Of a stretch of 13,173 nucleotides of DNA, positions 1 through 7,780 are shown in pieces. The stretch is from JBIOYL01 sp044870185. Its GTDB lineage: Bacteria > Actinomycetota > CALGFH01. The position numbers and the translations under genes were made by a program. The notes beneath the pieces were generated by a model. That model saw only the letters and a program-made list of their open reading frames with translations. It searched no databases and was not told where the DNA came from. The stretch lies in assembly GCA_044870185.1 (NCBI GenBank), contig JBIOYL010000002.1, positions 1 to 13,173 of the forward strand. Direction: 5' to 3'. The first letter of the stretch is position 1. Each line of letters opens with the position of its first letter.

Positions 1-1201
<1,201 letters not shown>

Positions 1202-1251
1202 CCGCGGCTACCTCCTGTCGGTGCCTTGCTACGGTGCATGCCGGACTTCGT

Positions 1252-1265
1252 GGCCTGCGCAGGCC
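1252..1265. repeat. 14-bp palindrome in the groEL 5' leader
   Basis: GGCCTGCGCAGGCC is a perfect palindrome between CIRCE and the Shine-Dalgarno of groEL. In RNA it could fold as a 5-bp stem with a GCGC loop. It may stabilise the leader or be a chance result of high GC content. Confidence 0.4.
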
Positions 1266-1276
1266 TCGGCCGGATG

Positions 1277-1303
1277 TTAGCACTCAATGCGTTCGAGTGC
1301 TAA
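1277..1303 (-). promoter_or_regulatory. CIRCE operator (HrcA binding site) of groEL
   Basis: TTAGCACTC-N9-GAGTGCTAA is a perfect match to the CIRCE inverted repeat, arms at 1277-1285 and 1295-1303. It lies 76 bp upstream of the groEL start. HrcA is known to bind CIRCE and repress chaperonin genes until heat stress titrates GroEL. A weak -10-like TAACAT overlaps the groEL-proximal arm on the minus strand, so the operator probably overlaps the promoter; that part is inference. No hrcA gene is in the window. Confidence 0.97.
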
Positions 1304-1465
1304 ACCTTCCCCGCTGCGGGCGAGTGGTCCACTTCACAGCTGTACACGGGCACGCCCGTCGCCGCCAGCGTTGCCGGGGCCACCGCATCAGGTCGGGCTG
1401 GGCGGCTTGGACCAGCAGGTGGGTCCAACCGCAACGGGGGAGTTGGCCGCCACGCCGGCCTCGTC

Positions 1466-1906
1466 CTACGGAACCTCGGGCCGCCCGTCGGCCCCAAGCC
1501 GGTACCGCGGGTGGTGGATGACCTCCCAGACGTGCCCATCGGGGTCGGCGAACCACGCGTAGGATCCGCCCAGCGGGGTGGGGGCGGCCCGCTTGACGAC
1601 GACCCCGCCGGCCTTGGCCGCCTCCTCGACCGCAGCGGCGACTTCCTCATCGGTGGCGACGTGGATGGACAGGACCGCTTCGCCGTTCGGCTCGCCGCGC
1701 AGCGCAGCGGCCACCTCGTCCCCGCCGAGCTCGGCGAGCAGGTCGTTGGTGTACAGCAGCAGCAGGCTGCCCGCCGTCTTGAACAGGGACATGGCCGGGG
1801 TGGAAGCCGAGGACAGCTCCCAGCCGAGCGCCGCGTAGAACGCCGTTGACCGCTCCAGGTCGAGGGTACGCAGGGCGACGACGCTGACTCTGGGCGGTAT
1901 GGGCAT
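1466..1906 (-). CDS. VOC (glyoxalase/bleomycin-resistance-fold) family protein
   Basis: A 146-residue single-unit VOC protein. The N-terminal beta-alpha-beta module (VSVVALRTLDLERSTAFYAALGWELS, about 7-32) and the C-terminal module ending YAWFADPDGHVWEVIHHP (116-133) are typical of the superfamily, which covers glyoxalase I, extradiol dioxygenases and antibiotic-binding proteins. His82 (SIHVA) and Glu128 (VWEV) fit metal-ligand positions, but the usual first-strand His/Gln is not evident, so metal binding and catalysis are uncertain. The ATG at 1906 is chosen over one seven codons upstream because GAGGAG sits 8 bases ahead of it. It is transcribed towards groEL, with 188 bp between its stop and CIRCE, so it is probably a separate unit. 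The substrate is unknown. Confidence 0.9.
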   Translation of the reverse strand: MPIPPRVSVVALRTLDLERSTAFYAALGWELSSASTPAMSLFKTAGSLLLLYTNDLLAELGGDEVAAALRGEPNGEAVLSIHVATDEEVAAAVEEAAKAGGVVVKRAAPTPLGGSYAWFADPDGHVWEVIHHPRYRLGADGRPEVP

Positions 1907-2079
1907 CAGGCAGGCTCCTCGACTCAATTGCTACCCCGTAGTCTGGGATCTCGGACCTCGCCCCGCTATGGCCGCGGGCGACCACGCCCCGTCTCCAGCG
2001 TCGTGCAGCTCGACGTGGTGTCTGATGAGCGCGAGCGCGACCGGGCGGGCTGCAGGGCGGAATGTGGGAACCGGGGACG

Positions 2080-4632
2080 TCAATCCGCCCGCTTCCAGAA
2101 CGCACGCCGCACGGCGGGCCGGGGACCGGCAGGCGGACGGCCGCCCACCGCCGGGTTGGGCGGGGCACCGTCTGGCTCCGGTCCGGCGCCGGCAGGGGGC
2201 GGCGCCGGACCAGGGCCGGTGGCCGGCACCCCGGCTTCGGCGAAGGCGGCCAGCACGGCAAGCGCCCGCTCCCACAGCCCGGCGACCGCCGGCCCGGCGA
2301 CCGCCGGCCCAGGGGCAGGCTGGCCCTCCAGGCCGGCGACCGGCGGCTCGAGGGCCACCTGCCCCTCCAGGTCGCCGAGCAGCTCCTCCAGCGGCGCCAG
2401 CTCGTGCGCATCGGCCCCTACCGAGCGCAGGTCGGCGACGAGCACGGCCAGCTCCTCGGCGAGCCGGGCGAGCCGGCGGGCCCGCTCGGCCACCTCGACC
2501 GCCGCGCCCAGGCCGTCACGCAGCACCCGGGCCCGCTCACGGTAGGGCGCCAGCTCGGTGCCGGCCAGCGGCGCAGACGGCGCCTGGCGGCGGCGCGGCA
2601 GCATGCTGCCACGGGCGGCCGCCGGGCGGAACGCGAGCCGCTGCCCGCCGCCCGCCGCGGCGGCCATCGGCGCGGCCCCGCCCAGCCCTGGCAGGCGGGC
2701 CAGCAGCACGGGCTGCGCCGCGAACATGTCCCAGCCCTGGGGCGCCTCGACCGGCTGGATCACCCGCCGGATGCGGCTGCCGTCGCCCGCCACCTGGGTG
2801 TCGACGGCCACGAAGGCGGTGAAGCGGCAGAGCACCCCGAAGCGGAGCGAGGTGGCCACGATCTGGCGTTCGAGCGCCTCGTCGGGCGCGGACGCCGCCG
2901 CGTAGCGGTCCTCCAGGTCGCGCAGGCGGGCCCGCGCCCAGATCGGCGTGAGCGCCGGGTCGGCGGCGCCGGCCGCCGGCACGGTCGCCGTCCACGGCCG
3001 TCCCGCCCGGCGCCCGGCCAGCTCCACCTTCCCCGACGGGCCGCCGGCCGGCTCCACCCGTTCGGAGAGGCTGGCCCGGTAGCGGCCGGTCACGACCAGC
3101 GGCGCGCCGGCGAACAGGTCGGGCAGGCGCGCCGGCGCGACCGAGCCAGGCTCGATGCCGAGCCCCGCATCGGCGATGCGCAGGTCGGTCAGGACGGGCG
3201 CGGCGATGCGCCGATGGAGGCGCTCCATCACCGCGTCCAGGCGGTCCTCGGACTCGACCAGCTCGCAGGCGCCGCCGCCCAGGGCGGCCAGCCGGCGCAG
3301 GAACCCGGCGTTGACGGCCGTGTCGATGCCGACGGTGAACACGCGCACGCCGCGCACGCGGCCGGCGACGAGCCGCACGATCTGGTCCTCGTTGCCGACC
3401 TGCCCGTCGGTGACGAGCACGAGCACGCGCTCGCGGGAGCCGTCGCCGTCGCGCAGCCCGTCCAGGGCGGTGCCCAGCGGGCCGGCCAGCTCGGTGCCGC
3501 CGCGTGCCTGGAGGCCGGCCAGGAACTCGACGGCGCGGAAGCGGTTGCGGTCCGAGGCCGGCGCCAGCGCCGTCCCTGCGGGCGGGGTCTCGACCAGGTT
3601 GTCGAAGGCGAGCACGGCAAACCGGTCGCCGCCGCACAGGGTGTCGACCATGCGGGCGGCGGCGCGGCGGGCAGCCACCATCTTCCAACCGGCCATGCTG
3701 CCCGAGCGGTCGAGCACGAACACGACGTCCCTCGGGCGCCCGGTGCCCGACCCGGCCGGCGGCACCAGCGTCAGGGCGAACGACCCGCCGGCGCCGTCGG
3801 CGTCCGGCGAGGTGACCAGCGCGGTCGTGAGCGCGTCGGGGTGGATGGCCAGGCGGAGGACGAAGTCGCGGTCGATGCGCTCCCCCGCCGCGACGGTCAC
3901 GACCCGGACGCCGTCGCGCTGCTGCTCGCAGACCGCGTGCAGGCTCGAGCGCAGCTCGCCGACGGGCAGCCCGGCCGGGTCGACCTCGACGGCGAGCGTG
4001 AGCCGGACCGGGTTCGGGAAGCCGGGCAGGAGCACCGGCGGGGTGATCCTGGAGGCATCCGGCACCGCGTCGGTGTCCAAGGAAGTGCCTTCCCCGACCG
4101 GCGCGTCCGGCAGCGGGGCGCCCGGGATGTAGCGGGGGGCGACCACCAGGGGCAAGCGGAAGGTGGCCTCGCCGTCCTCGTAGGGCAGCGGCCCGGCCAG
4201 CGTCAGCCGGACGGTGGCCGTCTCGCCGGGCAGCAGGTTGCCGACCCGCATGGTGAACACGCCCGGCCGTTCCTCCTCGGCGATCGAGGCCCGCCGGCCC
4301 TCGGCGAGCGCCCGGTCGTAGGCGGCCCGGGCCGCGGCGCGCTCCTGCAGGACGCCGTCGACGACGCGCTCGCCGAGCTCCATGCGGAAGCCGGTGACCG
4401 CCGCGCGGTCGGGCAGCGGGAAGACGTAGGTCGCCTCCAGCGGCTCGGCGTACGGGTTCGTGAAGGCCTGGCGCAGCTCGACCGAGGCGTGCAGGCCGGC
4501 CAGGCGGGCGTGCACGTCGACCGCCTCCAGGGGCAGGTTGCCGCGGCGGGTGCGCAGAGCGCCCAGGCCCGCCTCGTCGTCGAGCGGCGCCCGGATGGGC
4601 GTGCCGGGCAGCAGCGGCAGGATGGTGGTCAT
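2080..4632 (-). CDS. VIT domain + von Willebrand factor A domain protein
   Basis: An 850-residue protein with the bacterial VIT-VWA architecture related to inter-alpha-trypsin inhibitor heavy chains. The VIT domain spans about 25-155 (AFTNPYAEPLEATYVFPLP). The VWA domain spans about 301-475 and has a complete MIDAS metal site: D308-x-S310-x-S312 (DRSGSM), T380 (GGTEL) and D409 (VTDGQ). A conserved block near 593-611 (ATSLRFGVLCRFTAFVAVD) follows, as in animal ITIH proteins. The tail has a helical, possibly coiled-coil segment (about 690-760), a Pro/Gly/Ala-rich linker (about 760-840) and an aromatic-basic end (RRAFWKRAD). No signal peptide or membrane segment is visible, so it is probably cytosolic. 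The start overlaps the MerR gene stop by 4 bp (ATGA), implying translational coupling. The intact MIDAS suggests Mg2+-dependent protein binding; the partner is unknown. Confidence 0.95.
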   Translation of the reverse strand: MTTILPLLPGTPIRAPLDDEAGLGALRTRRGNLPLEAVDVHARLAGLHASVELRQAFTNPYAEPLEATYVFPLPDRAAVTGFRMELGERVVDGVLQERAAARAAYDRALAEGRRASIAEEERPGVFTMRVGNLLPGETATVRLTLAGPLPYEDGEATFRLPLVVAPRYIPGAPLPDAPVGEGTSLDTDAVPDASRITPPVLLPGFPNPVRLTLAVEVDPAGLPVGELRSSLHAVCEQQRDGVRVVTVAAGERIDRDFVLRLAIHPDALTTALVTSPDADGAGGSFALTLVPPAGSGTGRPRDVVFVLDRSGSMAGWKMVAARRAAARMVDTLCGGDRFAVLAFDNLVETPPAGTALAPASDRNRFRAVEFLAGLQARGGTELAGPLGTALDGLRDGDGSRERVLVLVTDGQVGNEDQIVRLVAGRVRGVRVFTVGIDTAVNAGFLRRLAALGGGACELVESEDRLDAVMERLHRRIAAPVLTDLRIADAGLGIEPGSVAPARLPDLFAGAPLVVTGRYRASLSERVEPAGGPSGKVELAGRRAGRPWTATVPAAGAADPALTPIWARARLRDLEDRYAAASAPDEALERQIVATSLRFGVLCRFTAFVAVDTQVAGDGSRIRRVIQPVEAPQGWDMFAAQPVLLARLPGLGGAAPMAAAAGGGQRLAFRPAAARGSMLPRRRQAPSAPLAGTELAPYRERARVLRDGLGAAVEVAERARRLARLAEELAVLVADLRSVGADAHELAPLEELLGDLEGQVALEPPVAGLEGQPAPGPAVAGPAVAGLWERALAVLAAFAEAGVPATGPGPAPPPAGAGPEPDGAPPNPAVGGRPPAGPRPAVRRAFWKRAD
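2281..2310 (-). repeat. 15-bp tandem repeat in the VIT-VWA linker
   Basis: Two perfect tandem copies of GGCGACCGCCGGCCC (plus strand) encode a doubled AVAGP pentapeptide in the Pro/Ala linker. A degenerate relative (PPVAGLEG) lies next to it. This suggests slippage expansion of a disordered linker. Confidence 0.8.
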
Positions 4633-5417
4633 GCAGGGTCCTCTCTGTCCGGAGCGGGGCGGTCGAGGCCGCGAGCGCGCACGGCCGTACGCAGCGGCCC
4701 CGCGGCCGCCCGCAGCGCCGCGAGGTCGTCGGCGCCGAGCGGCCTCGGCGCCGCGACCAGCAACATCACCCCGTCACCGAGGTCAACGCCCTGCAAGGTG
4801 ATGATCCTGTCCGCGGGCGGGGCGGCGGGCATCGCGTCCAGGGACCAAGCGGTGGCGGTGGTGGGCGCTGCCTCCCGGGGCGGAGCGGCGGGCCTGGCAT
4901 CCGCGGACGAGGGGGCGGCGACCGCCGCCTTCGGGGCAGGGCCGGCGGCCATGGCGGCCGGCCGCGGCCCGGCCACGCGCTCCGGTACGGTCGTGGGCGC
5001 CGTCCAGAAACGCGTCCGGGCCGGCGTGGGCGCCGCGGCCGGCGTGGGCGCTCTGGCGGGCGCCGACGCCACGGCCGGCGCCTCGGCCGTGAGCCCGTCG
5101 GGCAGGCGCGCGATGCGCTCCAGGTCGGCCTGGGTGCACCCGGCCAGCTCCGCCTGGACCTGGGCAAGGGTCAGCCCCTCGGCCTGGAGCCGCTTGATGG
5201 CGACGAGCTGGAGCAGGTGGCGCCGCCCGTACAGGGCGGTCCGGCCGCGCATCCCGGCCGGGCGGTCGACCAGGCCCAGGGTCGTGTAGTAGCGGATGGC
5301 CCGCTGATCGGGCACGTCCCGGACCCGGCCGCTCGCCTGCCCCGGGTAGCCCACCGACAGCGCCAGAGCGGCCCGCCCGGCGAGCTCGTCCAGCGTCCAG
5401 GAAGCCATGGCTGTCAT
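4629..5417 (-). CDS. MerR-family transcriptional regulator with Pro/Ala-rich linker and C-terminal domain
   Basis: A 262-residue regulator. The N-terminal MerR winged HTH comprises WTLDELA (7-13), a longer than usual loop, DQRAIRYYTTLGLVDRP (37-53, helix and wing) and GRRHLLQLVAIKRLQAEGLT (64-83). There is no cysteine cluster of the metal-sensing type. Residues ~112-200 are a Pro/Ala-rich, probably disordered linker containing RTRFW. A compact C-terminal domain (about 203-250, starting DRIITLQGVDLGDGVMLLVA) may bind a ligand or partner. It is the first gene of a unit with the VIT-VWA gene (4-bp overlap), so its ligand or partner may be that protein; this is inference. The 24-bp palindrome just upstream is the likely operator and implies autoregulation. 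Two ATGs are possible, 5417 and 5408; neither has a strong Shine-Dalgarno, and a promoter using the -35 at 5447-5452 would favour 5408 with a near-leaderless mRNA. Confidence 0.92.
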   Translation of the reverse strand: MTAMASWTLDELAGRAALALSVGYPGQASGRVRDVPDQRAIRYYTTLGLVDRPAGMRGRTALYGRRHLLQLVAIKRLQAEGLTLAQVQAELAGCTQADLERIARLPDGLTAEAPAVASAPARAPTPAAAPTPARTRFWTAPTTVPERVAGPRPAAMAAGPAPKAAVAAPSSADARPAAPPREAAPTTATAWSLDAMPAAPPADRIITLQGVDLGDGVMLLVAAPRPLGADDLAALRAAAGPLRTAVRARGLDRPAPDREDPA

Positions 5418-5427
5418 ACACCTATGG

Positions 5428-5451
5428 TGACACTGTCATATGACAGTGTCA
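5428..5451. promoter_or_regulatory. Perfect 24-bp palindrome, putative MerR operator with consensus -35
   Basis: The left half is TGACACTGTCAT and the right half its exact reverse complement. Each arm contains a smaller palindrome, TGACA-N-TGTCA (5428-5438 and 5441-5451), separated by TA, so it can be read as two tandem 11-bp sites. On the minus strand, TTGACA (5452 to 5447), a perfect -35, overlaps its edge. The region 19-20 bp further on (CCATAG/CATAGG) would be a weak -10, the long-spacer geometry typical of MerR-activated promoters. It lies 10 bp from the MerR ATG and 50 bp from the divergent methyltransferase start, so both could be controlled. Confidence 0.8.
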
Positions 5452-5501
5452 AGCCGGGCGGAGTTATCCCGGCGGCGCGCACGATCTGCGACGATGATCC
5501 C

Positions 5502-6035
5502 ATGCGCACACCAACGGCAGCAGCCGGCAGCGCGATGTTCTTCGTGCTGGCGCCCGGGATCGTCGCCGGTCTGGTCCCCTGGTGGCTGACCGGCTGGCGG
5601 GTGCGGCGGCCCCCGCCATGGTGGGCCTGGGCGCCGCTGCGGGTGGCGGGCGTGGCGCTGCTCGCCGTGGGCGCGGTCGTGCTGGTGCACGCCTTCGTCC
5701 GCTTCGTGGTGGAGGGCGCCGGCACCCCCGCGCCGGTCGCACCGACCGAGCGCCTGGTCGTCGGCGGGCTCTACCGGTATGTCCGCAACCCCATGTATCT
5801 GGCGGTCGTGGCAACCATCGTCGGGCAGGCGCTGGCACTGGGCCAGCCCGTCCTGCTGGGGTACGCCGCAGCCGTCGGCGCCGCCATGGCCGCGTTCGTC
5901 CGCTTCTATGAGGAGCCGGTCCTTCACCGCCAGTTCGGCGCGCAGTACGACGCGTACCGGCGTGCCGTGCCGGCCTGGTGGCCGCGCCGGCACCCCTGGC
6001 GGGCGAGCGAGGCCGACCGGCCCGACCGTCGCTGA
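5502..6035 (+). CDS. ICMT/phospholipid-methyltransferase-like integral membrane methyltransferase
   Basis: A 177-residue multi-pass membrane protein. Hydrophobic segments lie at about 8-30, 43-70 and 98-135 (the last probably a helical hairpin). The family signature is clear: GLYRYVRNPMYL (89-100, the R-[HN]-P-x-Y SAM-binding motif) and FYEEPVLHRQFGAQYDAYRR (135-154) followed by VPAWWPR. Bacterial members of this group (ICMT, PEMT and related families) methylate lipids, isoprenoid-linked thiols or other small hydrophobic substrates using SAM; the substrate here is unknown. The ATG at 5502 is the first one giving a sensible membrane-protein N-terminus and has no clear Shine-Dalgarno. It diverges from the MerR gene and shares the palindromic region, and converges on the VOC gene at 6144. 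Family assignment is good, exact function open. Confidence 0.88.
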   Translation: MRTPTAAAGSAMFFVLAPGIVAGLVPWWLTGWRVRRPPPWWAWAPLRVAGVALLAVGAVVLVHAFVRFVVEGAGTPAPVAPTERLVVGGLYRYVRNPMYLAVVATIVGQALALGQPVLLGYAAAVGAAMAAFVRFYEEPVLHRQFGAQYDAYRRAVPAWWPRRHPWRASEADRPDRR

Positions 6036-6143
6036 CCCGCGCGGACCACATGACCCGGACGTCCCGGACAACGTGACCGAACGTCCATGCCGGAGCACCT
6101 GGCCTCGCCGGAGCCCGGTGAGCGCGAGCCGGCGCGTGGTGGG

Positions 6144-6527
6144 TCAGGCGCGCCGGCGCAGCGGATGGTCCTCCGGTACCTCGACGACGCAGATGCGCAC
6201 GCCGTCCGGGTCGGCGATCCACATCTCCTCCAGGCCCCACGGCTCCCGTCGCGGCTCCCGCAGGATCGGCGTGCCGCGCTCGGCGAGCTCGCGCCGCGCC
6301 GCGGCCAGGTCACGTACCTGGAGCCACAACCGGATGCCCTGGCTGGGCGGCGTGTCCGCGCGGCCGGACAGCTCGAGGAACCCGCCGCCGAGGAAGAAGA
6401 CCGTCCCCCGCGCCGGTCCGCTGCCGAACTCCCGGTAGATGGCGAGCCCGAGCGTGTCGCGGTAGAACGCCCGGCTACGCTCGGGGTCGGTCGGGCGCAG
6501 CAGCACCCGGCTGCTCAGCACTTCCAT
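6144..6527 (-). CDS. VOC (glyoxalase-like) family protein
   Basis: A 127-residue VOC protein. It shows the N-terminal module LLRPTDPERSRAFYRDTLGL (9-28), the central FLEL strand (50-53) and the terminal module EEMWIADPDGVRICVVEVPE (100-119). Glu52 and Glu116 could be metal ligands, but His is replaced in the expected strands (for example LWLQV at 67-71), so it may be a binding protein rather than a lyase. The ATG at 6527 matches the domain boundary; the ATG 8 bases upstream is out of frame, and both lie inside the palindrome CCATGGCGCCATGG (6524-6537). It converges with the methyltransferase gene, with 108 bp between the stops and no clear terminator. The substrate is unknown; it is not closely similar to the VOC protein at 1466-1906. 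Confidence 0.88.
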   Translation of the reverse strand: MEVLSSRVLLRPTDPERSRAFYRDTLGLAIYREFGSGPARGTVFFLGGGFLELSGRADTPPSQGIRLWLQVRDLAAARRELAERGTPILREPRREPWGLEEMWIADPDGVRICVVEVPEDHPLRRRA

Positions 6528-6537
6528 GGCGCCATGG
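6524..6537. repeat. 14-bp palindrome over the VOC gene start
   Basis: CCATGGCGCCATGG is perfectly palindromic and contains both the start codon (6525-6527) and an out-of-frame ATG. Its core ATGGCGCCAT recurs around the start of the flavin reductase gene at 7669-7707. Confidence 0.6.
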
Positions 6538-6668
6538 TCCGGGTCAACGGGGTGCCGCGCCAGCAAGCTGGGGCCAGGCCGGGTCGCGGACGTGGTGCGT
6601 AGGGCGGCGGCCGGGTTGACCGGCTCTGCCCGGGTGAGCACCCCGCTGGTGAGGTCGCGCGGGCGCGC

Positions 6669-7097
6669 CTAGACGCTGACGGGCTTCATGCTCCAGCCAA
6701 AGCGCTCGGTAAGCGCCAAGACGACGACGAGCACGATGATCATCCCGATCGTCCAGAGCATTGCTGCTCGCCACGGGCGTTGCTCCCACTTGTCCATGAA
6801 CCAGTCGACCAGGACGAGCAGCATGAGCACACCGAGCATCAGCCACCACCACGGCCGCTGCTCCAGCTCGTTCCTGAACCAGTCGGCGCGGCGCTGCCGT
6901 TCGGCCATGTCCCAGTTACGGTGCTCAGGCCGGTTGCCCAGGGCGACGACGACCCCTGCCCACCAAACGAAGAAGCAGGCCAGGCACTCGAAGAAGATGA
7001 GCAACAGACCTTCGCCTCGCTTCCCTGCTGCCCAGGGCCGTGGCGTCCTCTCGATATGCCCATGGTGCCGCAGGAACCGATGGTGTGGAGCAGGCAC
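6669..7097 (-). CDS. Small membrane protein with an internal tandem repeat, unknown function
   Basis: I do not recognise this family. The reading frame encodes 142 residues with three hydrophobic segments (about 30-53, 84-97 and 111-130) and many Trp residues. A 26-residue unit is duplicated: DWFRNELEQRPW (72-83) plus a membrane helix, then DWFMDKWEQRPW (98-109) plus a membrane helix. The only start that keeps the first membrane segment is GTG at 7097, without a Shine-Dalgarno. The next in-frame ATG gives MAERQRRADWF, starting near residue 64. The frame is also open back to the TAG stop of the flavin reductase, nine codons upstream. It is probably co-transcribed with that gene (24-bp gap). 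The hydrophobic pattern and coding-level repeat argue that it is real; the N-terminus is uncertain. Confidence 0.7.
   Translation of the reverse strand: MPAPHHRFLRHHGHIERTPRPWAAGKRGEGLLLIFFECLACFFVWWAGVVVALGNRPEHRNWDMAERQRRADWFRNELEQRPWWWLMLGVLMLLVLVDWFMDKWEQRPWRAAMLWTIGMIIVLVVVLALTERFGWSMKPVSV
6771..6926 (-). repeat. 78-bp tandem duplication inside the membrane protein gene
   Basis: Two units begin CCACGG at 6771 and 6849 on the plus strand. Over their first 37 bases they agree at 30 positions, ending in the shared block TGAACCAGTCG. The period of 78 bp equals 26 codons and matches the repeated DWFxxxxEQRPW-plus-helix protein unit. Confidence 0.8.
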
Positions 7098-7121
7098 GAG
7101 GAACGCTCGGTACCCTAGCTG

Positions 7122-7685
7122 CTACCCCTCGGGCTCGCGCGGGTCCCGCACGGTCCGGTAGCGGCCGTGCAGCCAGACCAGCGGGTCGTCGAGGTCGTGC
7201 AGCTCGAGCTGCTCGATGGCGCCCTGCACGAGCTCGGCGTAGCCGGCCGGGGTCGACCCGACCAGCCGGCAGGCAGCACGCGGCCGGGTCCCGGCCAGGA
7301 CCGGCCCCCACGGCGAGTCCGCCACCTCCAGGCCGCCGAACGGGCCGGCGAGCGTGGGGCGGACCTCGGCGAACCGGTCGGCCAGGGCCCGGTCGTCGGC
7401 CGCCAGGATGTGCACCACGAACGCGCCGGTCTCCTGGATCGCCTCCCACAGCGTGGTGGTCGGGTTGAGCAGCCCGAGCACGCTGGGTGGCTGCCCTTCG
7501 GCCACCAGCAGCGACGACACGGTCAGCCCGGCGCCCGTGCGGGGGCGGCCGGCGGTCCACAGCGTGACCGGCGCCACCAGGCGCCCCCGGAACCGGCGGG
7601 CCGGGTCGCGCAGCTCGGCGGGCGTGGCGAATGGGTGCTCGAAGTGGATGCCTCCCTGCCCGCCGGTGATGGCGCCATCGGTCAT
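7122..7685 (-). CDS. Flavin reductase-like (FMN-binding split barrel) domain protein
   Basis: A 187-residue protein of the flavin reductase/DIM6-NTAB type, which binds FMN or FAD in a split barrel and usually passes NAD(P)H-derived electrons to free flavin or a partner monooxygenase. Recognisable elements are RFRGRLVAPVTLWTA (31-45), GLTVSSLLVAEGQPPSVLGL (53-72), NPTTTLWEAIQETGAFVVHI (74-93, the flavin-loop and central strand region) and ADRFAEVRPTLAG (102-114). The barrel closes near LVWLHGRYRTVR (169-180). No partner monooxygenase is nearby. ATG at 7685 is chosen; GTG at 7724 is an in-frame alternative. The start codon is flanked by palindromic repeats that can form an RNA hairpin. It lies 95 bp downstream of the thrC stop, so read-through from the thrC transcript is possible. 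Confidence 0.88.
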   Translation of the reverse strand: MTDGAITGGQGGIHFEHPFATPAELRDPARRFRGRLVAPVTLWTAGRPRTGAGLTVSSLLVAEGQPPSVLGLLNPTTTLWEAIQETGAFVVHILAADDRALADRFAEVRPTLAGPFGGLEVADSPWGPVLAGTRPRAACRLVGSTPAGYAELVQGAIEQLELHDLDDPLVWLHGRYRTVRDPREPEG

Positions 7686-7707
7686 GGCGCCATCGTGCCA
7701 TGGCGCC
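7669..7707. repeat. Near-tandem ATGGCGCCAT palindromes over the flavin reductase start
   Basis: The palindrome ATGGCGCCAT occurs at 7669-7678 and 7684-7693, with a third, partial copy (ATGGCGCC) at 7700-7707; spacing is 15 and 16 bp. On the mRNA strand the two upstream copies form an 8-bp stem with a 6-base loop ending directly at the ATG (7685). The same 10-mer lies over the VOC start at 6526-6535. Confidence 0.7.
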
Positions 7708-7775
7708 GGCGTGGCCGCCGCCACCCGGCGCCCGCCCCCACCGCCGCGCCGCCCGCCGCCGGCGTGGCCGCCGCC
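7705..7775. repeat. 18-bp direct repeat between flavin reductase and thrC
   Basis: GCCGGCGTGGCCGCCGCC occurs at 7705-7722 and 7758-7775, 53 bp apart, flanking an almost pure G+C stretch. It may reflect slippage in GC-rich DNA. I see no terminator with a U-tract here. Confidence 0.7.
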
Positions 7776-7780
7776 GGCGC

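Noticed and set aside
2281..2310. CRISPR-like or regulatory repeat
   Set aside because: It has only two 15-bp units, with no spacers, inside a Pro/Ala linker coding region.
2062..5289. 1075-codon open frame on the plus strand opposite VIT-VWA and MerR
   Set aside because: It is an antisense by-product of extreme GC content; its translation is Arg/Gly/Ala-rich low complexity with no domain, while the opposite strand encodes clear VIT, VWA and MerR domains.
5428..5451. HspR (HAIR) site for the MerR-like regulator
   Set aside because: The palindrome does not contain the CTTGAGT/ACTCAAG halves, and no dnaK cluster is nearby.
6036..6143. Bidirectional terminator between the convergent methyltransferase and VOC genes
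   Set aside because: I could not find a stable stem with a T-tract; only loose GC-rich direct repeats are present.
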